From Actinomycetaceae bacterium (GTDB lineage: Bacteria; Actinomycetota; Actinomycetes; Actinomycetales; Actinomycetaceae): a DNA stretch of 64,000 nucleotides. Below are positions 54,823-62,169 of the stretch, piece after piece. Each line of letters opens with the position of its first letter. Positions within the stretch are counted from its first letter, which is position 1. The notes under the pieces were generated by a model that was given only the letters and a program-made list of their open reading frames with translations, was not told where the DNA came from and searched no databases. The position numbers and the translations under genes are program-made. The stretch lies in the NCBI GenBank assembly GCA_030537795.1, contig JAUNVE010000001.1:30566-94565 (forward strand). The letters are read 5' to 3'.

Positions 54823-54896
54823 TGCTCCGACTGGGGCTCGAACCCAGGACCGGCGGATTATGAGTCCGCTGCTCTAACCGACTGAGCTATCGGAGC
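54823..54896 (-). tRNA. tRNA with anticodon CAT (Met or Ile2)
   Basis: On the minus strand a 74-base cloverleaf folds: acceptor GCTCCGA/TCGGAGC, D-arm GCTC-AGTCGGTTA-GAGC, anticodon stem GCGGA/TCCGC with loop CTCATAA, and T-arm with GGTTCGAGCCC. The discriminator is A. The first acceptor pair is a G-C match, so it is not an initiator tRNA. It is either elongator tRNA-Met or the tRNA-Ile whose C34 becomes lysidine; the sequence alone does not settle this. CCA is not encoded. Confidence 0.9.
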
Positions 54897-54999
54897 GTTC
54901 CCGCTGTAGCAGGCATATTACAGGATGCCAGCCCAACGCCCTCTGAATCAAATAGCCATGCCGATCGCGCTTATCCGATGTGTCATTTAATGTGGAGGT

Positions 55000-55515
55000 A
55001 TGTTGTTTTCCTCTCATTCGAGTTTGCCCGCCCCATTCTCCACCGTCGTTACCGCAAAACCTTTTCAACGACAGGACCGGAAACGCCCCGCCCTGAAATT
55101 ATCGGATGGAAATTGGCTTCTACTTGCCAGCCTTGGCCCCTATGTCATTTCCGAGACCGATGCTCAGTTCGTGGGTCACTGGCACGAAATTCAGCGCGCC
55201 AAGTGGGATGGTGAAACACAGACTCTGTCTATCCACTGGGTTGATCCCGCTCGACAAGCAGCTGTTTTCGAGGCGGAAGCAGAGGATCCGCAGTCGCTGA
55301 TGATGAGCTTCGAAGAATACGTTGAGTACGCGGTGGTCACTACCGGACAACGACAAACCCACTCCGGCACGATCATCACCGCATCGATTCGCCGGCGTCC
55401 AGATGGCGAACTATTTTCCGCCCTCGTGGTAGATGGGTCACTTGATGAAGAGGGCGAACAGCTGGCGCATGATCTTGAGTCCAAGCTACGAGAAAGCGTG
55501 GGGTTGGACTACTGA
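55000..55515 (+). CDS. Conserved-type actinobacterial protein, unknown function
   Basis: A 171-residue soluble protein. Its pattern (an opening loop, then DGNWLLLASLGPYVI, HEIQRAKWDGETQTLSIHWVD) recalls small actinobacterial proteins with a PH-like beta-barrel core and a C-terminal helix (LAHDLESKLRESVGL), but I do not recognise a named family. A GTGGAGG sits so close to the first ATG that a TTG at 55003 or a later start is possible. It reads in the same direction as the GH13 gene, 66 bases apart. Confidence 0.6.
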   Translation: MLFSSHSSLPAPFSTVVTAKPFQRQDRKRPALKLSDGNWLLLASLGPYVISETDAQFVGHWHEIQRAKWDGETQTLSIHWVDPARQAAVFEAEAEDPQSLMMSFEEYVEYAVVTTGQRQTHSGTIITASIRRRPDGELFSALVVDGSLDEEGEQLAHDLESKLRESVGLDY

Positions 55516-55581
55516 CGATTCCGCAGTATGCCCGCAGCTTCTGTAATCTGTAGCTGACTTGTAAAGAAAGGCTTTATCGTC

Positions 55582-57249
55582 GTGCAGGCACAGTCTCCAA
55601 ATAGTTATCCGTGGTGGCATTCTGCCGTCATCTACCAAATCTATCCGCGCTCTTTCGCTTCCACCGATGGCGCGATAGGCACCATTGCTGGTATTACGTC
55701 GAAACTCGACTATCTGCGTACCCTGGGTGTGGATGCAATTTGGATTTCTCCGTTCTATCCGTCTCCGCAACATGATGCCGGATATGACGTGGCCGATTAC
55801 ACCGATATTGATCCGCGTTTTGGAACCCTCGCAGACGCCGATGCCATGATTGCCGCCGCCCACGAGCGCGACATAAAGGTGATTATCGATCTAGTTCCCA
55901 ATCACACGTCGGATGAACATCGGTGGTTTCGCGAAGCGCTGGCAGCCGGACCCGGCTCCCGTGCGCGTGAGCGGTACTGGTTCCGTGACGGTACTCAGCC
56001 ACCCACTGATTGGCGATCCGTTTTCGGAGGACCGGCCTGGACCCGCGTATGCGACCGCCCCGACGCCGCAGGATCGCCGTGGGAGAACGATCAACAGTGG
56101 TATTTGAACTTGTTTGACTCCACCCAACCGGATCTCAACTGGAATAATCCGCAAGTCCGCGATTATTTCGATTCGATTCTGCGTTTCTGGCTTGATCGCG
56201 GTGTTGATGGTTTCCGGGTTGATGTGGCGCACGGCCTGGTCAAAGATCCCGCATTACCGAACTTTTCCGGCGATGTGTCGATGGTCCACGGCGGCACAGA
56301 GCGGCCTCCCATGTTCGATCAAGAGGGCGTCCACGAAATCTTCCGCCGCTGGAATGCGGTGCTTTCCGAGTACCCGGGTGATCGCGTACTCGTAGCCGAA
56401 GCGTGGGTTGATCCACCGTCTCGTTTGACCCGCTATGTTCGCCCCGATGAAATGCATCAGGCTTTCAATTTCACGTTTTTGGCAACCCCGTGGAATGCCA
56501 TTCAGATCCGCGAAACAGTGAAAGAGTCGCTCGATGTTTTCGGTCAGGTAGGACGCCCGGCAACATGGGTGCTTTCGAATCACGACGTGGTCCGTCACGC
56601 CTCGCGCCTGGGATTGTCGGTGACCGGTAAAGGGCCTAACGGCATCTTTGCCTCCGATGAACAACCCGATGCGCAACTGGGTTTGCGCCGCGCCAAGGCC
56701 GCAACTCAACTCATGCTTGCACTTCCGGGGTCAGCGTATATCTATCAGGGCGAGGAGCTGGGACTGCCTGAACACACGTCACTGCCCGACGAGGTACGCG
56801 AAGATCCCACCTTCTTCCGCACCCGGGGAGAGCAAGCGGGCCGCGACGGGTGTCGCGTTCCACTCCCGTGGTCTGCCGATGAACCTGCTTACGGGTTCTC
56901 GCCCTCCGGCGAGTCCTGGCTCCCCCAGCCTCCCGTGTGGCGAGAGCTAGCAGCCGATCAACAGGTGGGCCGCCCCGATTCGACATTCGCGTTCTACCAG
57001 GACTTACTGCTCCGACGTAAAGCCTGGAATCTGGGTGAAGGAGATTTCGAGCTGCTCGACTCCCCCGACCACGTGGTGGCTGGCATTTCAAGGACAGATA
57101 CCGGTGAGTACCTCTTAGCGACCTGCTTCGACGGGACCTGGGAGTTGCCCTCCGGGTGGTCGGTAGTTGCTCACTCAGCGGAACTGTCGAAGGAAAATAA
57201 CGCCACCGTCCTAGGCCCAGACACCAGCGTGTGGGCCACCCGGATGTGA
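55582..57249 (+). CDS. GH13 alpha-glucosidase
   Basis: A 555-residue glycoside hydrolase of family 13, oligo-1,6-glucosidase/alpha-glucosidase type, acting on maltose- or isomaltose-type sugars. All four signature regions are intact: DLVPNHTS (about 102-109), GFRVDVAH with the nucleophile Asp (about 213), VAEAW with the acid Glu (about 275) and SNHD with the third Asp (about 335). There is no signal peptide, so it is cytosolic. The start is GTG. It is flanked by dnaG, on the other side of which lies a degenerate GH13-like gene. Confidence 0.92.
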   Translation: MQAQSPNSYPWWHSAVIYQIYPRSFASTDGAIGTIAGITSKLDYLRTLGVDAIWISPFYPSPQHDAGYDVADYTDIDPRFGTLADADAMIAAAHERDIKVIIDLVPNHTSDEHRWFREALAAGPGSRARERYWFRDGTQPPTDWRSVFGGPAWTRVCDRPDAAGSPWENDQQWYLNLFDSTQPDLNWNNPQVRDYFDSILRFWLDRGVDGFRVDVAHGLVKDPALPNFSGDVSMVHGGTERPPMFDQEGVHEIFRRWNAVLSEYPGDRVLVAEAWVDPPSRLTRYVRPDEMHQAFNFTFLATPWNAIQIRETVKESLDVFGQVGRPATWVLSNHDVVRHASRLGLSVTGKGPNGIFASDEQPDAQLGLRRAKAATQLMLALPGSAYIYQGEELGLPEHTSLPDEVREDPTFFRTRGEQAGRDGCRVPLPWSADEPAYGFSPSGESWLPQPPVWRELAADQQVGRPDSTFAFYQDLLLRRKAWNLGEGDFELLDSPDHVVAGISRTDTGEYLLATCFDGTWELPSGWSVVAHSAELSKENNATVLGPDTSVWATRM

Positions 57250-57286
57250 GCTAATCAAGGGGTCAGCCGATCGAATGGTTTAGACG

Positions 57287-57300
57287 GTCGATTAATCGAC
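57287..57300. repeat. Palindrome at dnaG stop
   Basis: GTCGATTAATCGAC is a perfect 14-base palindrome that includes the dnaG stop codon, between the convergent GH13 and dnaG genes. It may form a small cruciform or end signal; no T-run is present. Confidence 0.3.
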
Positions 57301-59232
57301 GGCCGAGAGGTTACGGCGTTTTTCTTCCAAGACAAGGAGTTCGCGGAAGGTGTCTGCATACTGCTGTGAATCCGAATCGAGACGCCCCAGCTGTGCTTTG
57401 AGATGCCCCACCTGTCGCGTCAGCCCCATCCGCACCAGCGACGAGACGATGCCGCGCGCGTAATGCGGAATCTTTTCCGGGTCATCCTGCGGTAGCGGCG
57501 CCACCATCAGTTCCGTCAGCACCGGTTTAACGACGTCGGCGGCCTCGTCGAGGATGGAGTCGGTCCACCGTGATGTGGCGACCTGATTGGCTTGTTCACC
57601 GGCACCGAATTCGGCTTCCGCAACCTGTAGGTGATCAAGAAATGCTGTCAGACCGCCAACGGATCGAATAACGTCATGAACGGCGCGCAGTGCAGGGACT
57701 GTAAAAGTCTCTCCGTCGAGGTCGTCGAAACCGGTGGTCACGACATCGTACGGGTGTTGGAGCAATGCCTCTAGTGCCTGCTGTTCGAGGCGCTGAATCG
57801 GGTCGGTTAGGATGTTGCGTCTAGGCTGTGCCGGTTGTGGTGGCACCGGTCCGTTGCTGGCGTTTTGCCGGTTCATGCGTGCCGCTTGAGAGACGGCGGC
57901 GAAAACTTCTCGTTCATTCATCCCCAGCCAGCCAGCCAGTTCTCGGGCGTATTCTCGCTGCAAAGCTCGGTCACGGATTCCCGCAACGATGGGGGCGGTA
58001 GAACGTAAACCATAAACTCTACCTTCCACCGTGTCGAGGTCGACACTGGCGAGCGTGGAGCGAATGACAAACTCAAATAGTGGTTCACGAGATGAGATCA
58101 GCGAGCGAATCGCTTCATCTCCGCGCGCCATCCGCAAATCGCAGGGATCCATACCGGATTGTTCGATGGCGACAAAAGTTTGCGAAGCGAAGTTTTGGTC
58201 TTCGGCGAATGCTTTGAGGGCGGCTTTACGTCCTGCTTCATCACCATCAAAAGTAAAGATCACTTCCCCACCGCGCGATTTTCCTGACGCCAGTTGTAAG
58301 CCGGCGGCCGGATCTGCAATATCTCCCAATACGCGGCGCATAATCTTGACGTGTTCGGCGCCAAAAGCGGTGCCGCAAGTCGCCACCGCCGTGTCAACGC
58401 CCGCCATATGGGCGGCCATTACGTCGGTATATCCTTCCACGATAACGACCTGACGTTTCCGCGCGATCTGGCGTTTAGCCAGGTCAAGTCCGTACAGCAC
58501 AGTAGATTTTCGGTAGATCGGTGTTTCTGGAGTATTGAGATACTTTGGCCCCGGATCCTCTTCATATAGTTTACGTGCGCCAAATCCGATGGTTGCCCCC
58601 GTCAAATCCCGGATCGGCCACATCAGCCGCCCTCGAAAGCGGTCATATACCCCCTGTTTACCCTGACTGACCAAACCGGATCGCACGAGCTCTTCTTCGG
58701 TGAAACCGCGTGAGCGAAGCAAATTCGCCATAACACGCCATTCGTTGGGGGCGTAGCCGATAGAGAATTTTTCCGAGGCCTCCTTACCAAAGCCTCGTTG
58801 ACGCAAGAATGTGCGAGCAATTTCGGCATCGCGGCTTTGCAGACTGTGGGTATAAAACTCCTCCGCAATGGCGTGTGCATCGAGTAGGCGTTGACGACGC
58901 CCAAACTCCTGTGGCCGGCGGTTTCCCTCTTCGTATTGCAGAGTAATCCCGGCCTTATGTGCTAAATATTCGACTGCCTCCGTAAACGACAGATGATCAA
59001 TTGTTTGCAGAAAATTGATGACGTCTCCGCCTTCTCCGCAACCAAAACAGTGGTAGCGATTAATGGAGGGGCGCACGTGGAATGAGGGGGTTTTCTCGTC
59101 GTGGAAGGGGCAGAGACCCTTCATCGAATCCACACCTGCTGGCCGCAAAGTAACGTAGTCGCCAACGATATCCTCGATACTGATGGCGTCGCGCACTCGC
59201 GCGATATCCTCCTTACGAATCAAACCAGCCAT
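57292..59232 (-). CDS. dnaG: DNA primase
   Basis: Synthesises RNA primers at the fork. The 646-residue protein has the CHC2 zinc finger (Cys41, His44, Cys62, Cys65), the TOPRIM catalytic core with VVIVEGYTDVMAAH (about 262-275) and TFDGDEAGRKAA, and a C-terminal helicase-binding domain. The linker has PVPPQPAQPRR. It starts nine bases after the dgt stop, so dgt and dnaG are co-transcribed, which is the usual actinobacterial arrangement. Confidence 0.97.
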   Translation of the reverse strand: MAGLIRKEDIARVRDAISIEDIVGDYVTLRPAGVDSMKGLCPFHDEKTPSFHVRPSINRYHCFGCGEGGDVINFLQTIDHLSFTEAVEYLAHKAGITLQYEEGNRRPQEFGRRQRLLDAHAIAEEFYTHSLQSRDAEIARTFLRQRGFGKEASEKFSIGYAPNEWRVMANLLRSRGFTEEELVRSGLVSQGKQGVYDRFRGRLMWPIRDLTGATIGFGARKLYEEDPGPKYLNTPETPIYRKSTVLYGLDLAKRQIARKRQVVIVEGYTDVMAAHMAGVDTAVATCGTAFGAEHVKIMRRVLGDIADPAAGLQLASGKSRGGEVIFTFDGDEAGRKAALKAFAEDQNFASQTFVAIEQSGMDPCDLRMARGDEAIRSLISSREPLFEFVIRSTLASVDLDTVEGRVYGLRSTAPIVAGIRDRALQREYARELAGWLGMNEREVFAAVSQAARMNRQNASNGPVPPQPAQPRRNILTDPIQRLEQQALEALLQHPYDVVTTGFDDLDGETFTVPALRAVHDVIRSVGGLTAFLDHLQVAEAEFGAGEQANQVATSRWTDSILDEAADVVKPVLTELMVAPLPQDDPEKIPHYARGIVSSLVRMGLTRQVGHLKAQLGRLDSDSQQYADTFRELLVLEEKRRNLSAVD

Positions 59233-59241
59233 AGTGCCATC

Positions 59242-60522
59242 TTAGAACGTTTCTGAAAATAGACCGCATAGTCGAGCATGCCACTGGCTCGCAGAGGTGT
59301 CAGTTAAGGAAGCTACCTGGTCAATGACCGCGCGTAGGCGGGTAGCATCCGATGTATCGGAATACCAGTGGGAACGGAACGGTTCTTCTAGATGTTCGCC
59401 TTTACTTTCCATGAGGGCATCGACTAGATCTGCCAGCAGTGTTCGCTGCTGTAGGTACACGGGTTCGATCTCACGCGGCGCCATCACGTAGTGCACGGCA
59501 AGTCCTTTAAGCAGCAGGATTTCGGCATCGGTATCTGCCGGGATCACCAGGTCAGCGGCATAGCGTCCCAGGCCGCCGCGCCGCTTGTCTGGAAGGGTGG
59601 CGTTGACCACGGAAGTGGCAAACCGCCCGATCAGCTGCGAGGTCATGTCCTTCAAGCGTGCGCGCGCCGAATAGGAGCCGTCAAACTCCGTCAGCCAATA
59701 ATCCGTGGCGAGCAAATTTTCGCGAGCGCGTTGCAACTGGTCACCATTAATCGCGCTACCGTACCAGGAGACCGTGTCTTCTACGATCCGCGCAAATGCG
59801 GCATCATCAAAAAGGTCGCGTGGATTCATCCGACCGGTAGCCATGGCGTCTTCAATATCGTGGACGGAGTACCCAATATCATCGGATAAATCCATGATTT
59901 GTGCTTCCAGACAGCGACGTCCTGCGCGATCTTCAGCTCGCATCCAATTGAATATCTCAATATCTTCGGCATAAACGGAGTATTTGACCTGCGATTTTTC
60001 CCTATCCGGTCCTTTCCCGCGCGTCCACGGGTACTTACACACCGCATCGAGACTGGCGCGCGTCAAGTTCACGCCGCGCGCTTCACCATGCTTGCCGGAT
60101 ACCTTCGGCTCGAGGTCAACGAGGAGTCGAAAGGTCTGCGCATTGCCTTCGAAGCCCCCACATTCTGTAGCCAGGGCATCGAGAGCGCGCTCTCCATTAT
60201 GGCCAAATGGAGGATGCCCTAAATCATGTGCGAGACAGGCCGTATCCACCACGTCGGGGTCGGCTCCCAGCAGTTTTCCGATTTCACGACCAACCTGCGC
60301 CACTTCCAGCGAATGCGTGAGTCTGGTGCGAATAAAGTCATCTGAACTGGGCCCCATTACCTGTGTTTTGGCACCCAGGCGACGAAAAGCCGCCGAATGC
60401 AGGATGCGTGCTCGATCTCGTTCAAAATCGGTGCGGTTACCCGACTTCTTATGTTCGGGAACAAACCTTTGACGATCGGCGTCGCTGTATCGAAACGGCG
60501 GGGGAATCGGTAATGCACTCAC
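59242..60522 (-). CDS. dgt: Deoxyguanosinetriphosphate triphosphohydrolase-like protein
   Basis: HD-domain dNTPase that releases tripolyphosphate from dGTP or other dNTPs. The 426-residue protein has the N-terminal RTDFERDRARILHSAAFRRL segment, the HD residues in LTHSLEVAQ and LAHDLGHPPFGHNGE (about 96-110), and a later Asp in LSDDIGYSVHD. It is a housekeeping regulator of the dNTP pool and is commonly paired with dnaG. TAAGAT is exactly six bases before the GTG start and no ribosome site is seen, suggesting a leaderless dgt-dnaG mRNA. Confidence 0.93.
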   Translation of the reverse strand: MSALPIPPPFRYSDADRQRFVPEHKKSGNRTDFERDRARILHSAAFRRLGAKTQVMGPSSDDFIRTRLTHSLEVAQVGREIGKLLGADPDVVDTACLAHDLGHPPFGHNGERALDALATECGGFEGNAQTFRLLVDLEPKVSGKHGEARGVNLTRASLDAVCKYPWTRGKGPDREKSQVKYSVYAEDIEIFNWMRAEDRAGRRCLEAQIMDLSDDIGYSVHDIEDAMATGRMNPRDLFDDAAFARIVEDTVSWYGSAINGDQLQRARENLLATDYWLTEFDGSYSARARLKDMTSQLIGRFATSVVNATLPDKRRGGLGRYAADLVIPADTDAEILLLKGLAVHYVMAPREIEPVYLQQRTLLADLVDALMESKGEHLEEPFRSHWYSDTSDATRLRAVIDQVASLTDTSASQWHARLCGLFSETF

Positions 60523-60528
60523 ACTGTG

Positions 60529-60534
60529 ATCTTA
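60529..60534 (-). promoter_or_regulatory. -10 hexamer TAAGAT of dgt, likely leaderless
   Basis: TAAGAT on the minus strand ends six bases before the dgt GTG start. It is the best match to the TATAAT consensus among the leaderless candidates here. Confidence 0.55.
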
Positions 60535-60595
60535 CCGCCCCGTCCACTCATCGTTTAAGGCCGCATAAAACTTGTGGATGAGAGACAATATACAT

Positions 60596-61903
60596 GTGAA
60601 TACCCGTGATTCAGTTTCGGCTCCGTCGCAGTACGTACGCACTGCTTTGGTCCATCGGCGTAGCCAGGGGCCTTTTCCGTGGTGGCATACTGCGGCGGTG
60701 GCGGAAATCCCCGGTGTCATCGACGACATCGGCGCACACATGTTAAGCGAGTGTATGTTTCCCATCGCGCGCGCCGGCTTTAATTCGGTGGCTTTCAGGC
60801 CCGCCCTCATTAATCTGGACCGCGATGCCCAACTACTTACCAATCTCATCGACGAAGCGCACCGCGTGGGGCTACGTGTCCTAGTTCGGCTGTCTGGGGC
60901 TGATCACCGGCCGTGGGATCCGCATAAACCGTGGACCGCGTTTTTTGCCCAGGAGGGCGATACCGCACGGATGGTTGTCCGTGCACGAGCAGCCCTCAAA
61001 TGCGGTGCTGATGGTATCGACATGGGGCTGATTGAAGATGCTCCTGCCGATCCCAGGGCCGCCGCGAAGCAGTCGAAGTTCACTTCCCTGACGCGACTAT
61101 TACAAGCTGAGCTACTGGACTTTTCCCCCGACCACGTTCTCACTGCCGAAGCCGTGGTAGAAAATACCGACAGCTATCGGCGCCATCTGGAAGAAGAATG
61201 GTTCCACCACCTGCGAGATGACCGCCTCCAACGAGTACCGTTTTGTGCCGAGGATATCGAATCCGAGATCCACGCTTCTCTCCAGGAGCGTGACCGAATT
61301 GGGTCGGTTAACGCGTGGAAGGCAAATCGAGCTCGACTCGTTGGCACACCGGGGACTCCAAATAATTCTGCCGGTTCATGGGAGGACGGCGCTTCCATCG
61401 GTCGACGCGCCGCCATGCGTCTGGTCGTTGCCGCCTTGCCGGGGAGTATTTACCTTCCATTCGGCTTCTCGGGTGGGCATGTCGAGTTTGACGGTTCGGC
61501 GGTACGGCCGCAGCCTGCTCAAACGGAGCCTGAGCGCCAGCGGGTGCGCCACACAACGTTGGCGTTGCGCATTCGCGCAGAAAACCAATTAGCCACCGGA
61601 TCATTTGCCTTCGTGCGTGGCCTGGCCTGGCAGCAACCGGGGGTCAGTGTGGCCATGACCGGCGGCATTATGGCTGTGCTTAACACGACCAATAACTCAA
61701 TCGAGGTTCCTCCCGACAATCAGTTACTGGTGCGATCGGATTCCACTGCGGCCGAAGATCTTCCCGCCACCCGTGCTCTTTTCAAGGGTCGTGCTCTGAG
61801 TTATACGCTGACAGACCGCCAGCGCCAAAACCGGGTGGCTCCGCACTCAACGGCGTGGTTTAAACCCCAGCTTGTCACCAGCAGGGACTTCCGGCTCTCA
61901 TAA
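60596..61903 (+). CDS. Degenerate GH13-like protein, probable pseudoenzyme
   Basis: A 435-residue relative of the GH13 alpha-glucosidases. It aligns by eye with the neighbour at 55582: PWWHTAAVAEIPG matches PWWHSAVIYQIYP, and LPGSIYLPFGFSGG matches the LPGSAYIYQGEELG end of the barrel. The signature regions are altered: DLVPNH becomes RLSGAD, GFRVDV becomes GIDMGL (nucleophile lost), and SNHD becomes VNAW (third Asp lost), while the Glu of TAEAVV remains. It is therefore unlikely to hydrolyse sugars but may bind them. The reading frame is intact. The start is uncertain: a GTG with GACAAT six bases before it is given; an ATG at 60578 is also possible. Confidence 0.65.
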   Translation: MNTRDSVSAPSQYVRTALVHRRSQGPFPWWHTAAVAEIPGVIDDIGAHMLSECMFPIARAGFNSVAFRPALINLDRDAQLLTNLIDEAHRVGLRVLVRLSGADHRPWDPHKPWTAFFAQEGDTARMVVRARAALKCGADGIDMGLIEDAPADPRAAAKQSKFTSLTRLLQAELLDFSPDHVLTAEAVVENTDSYRRHLEEEWFHHLRDDRLQRVPFCAEDIESEIHASLQERDRIGSVNAWKANRARLVGTPGTPNNSAGSWEDGASIGRRAAMRLVVAALPGSIYLPFGFSGGHVEFDGSAVRPQPAQTEPERQRVRHTTLALRIRAENQLATGSFAFVRGLAWQQPGVSVAMTGGIMAVLNTTNNSIEVPPDNQLLVRSDSTAAEDLPATRALFKGRALSYTLTDRQRQNRVAPHSTAWFKPQLVTSRDFRLS

Positions 61904-61932
61904 TTCGCACCCCGTTCCTATCGCTGACTGGC

Positions 61933-61955
61933 GGCCCGCTCTACATAAACGGGCC
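61933..61955 (+). terminator. Hairpin after the GH13-like gene
   Basis: A 6-bp GC stem with an 11-base loop, 29 bases beyond the stop codon. The bases that follow (TGATAAT) are only weakly U-rich. Confidence 0.35.
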
Positions 61956-62068
61956 TGATAATCGCACCCGACATCGCGAGACGATGATGACAATTCATAA
62001 CGTTGCTAATCGGCATCTGCGAGCAACCGCTTATATCCTTGCAACCAGCGTGGTCCGCGGATATTAAA

Positions 62069-62106
62069 GCGGGGGGACACCCGACGTTTGTCGGAGTCCC
62101 CCCCGC
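62069..62106 (-). terminator. Terminator of the large membrane protein gene
   Basis: A long two-part stem: GCGGGGGGAC pairs with GTCCCCCCCGC (one bulge), and an inner CCGAC/GTCGG is closed by GTTT. On the minus strand it is followed by TTTAAT. It lies 64 bases beyond the stop codon of the gene. Confidence 0.65.
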
Positions 62107-62169
62107 GGAGGTAGCACAAGCTTGTGTTTGACGCGGATTGTAACCGCTAGTCAAGCATCTGTACTTCGA

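Larger units (their letters stand above)
61904..62169. other. Intergenic region with two hairpins
   Basis: This 266-base gap between convergent genes has no supported reading frame. A GGCCCG/CGGGCC hairpin with an 11-base loop lies at 61933-61955 on the GH13-like side, and a longer stem lies on the other side (separate entry). A 12-base palindrome CACAAGCTTGTG occurs near 62115. Confidence 0.5.

Noticed and set aside
62115..62126. CACAAGCTTGTG palindrome as an operator
   Set aside because: It lies between convergent gene ends with no promoter nearby; likely chance.
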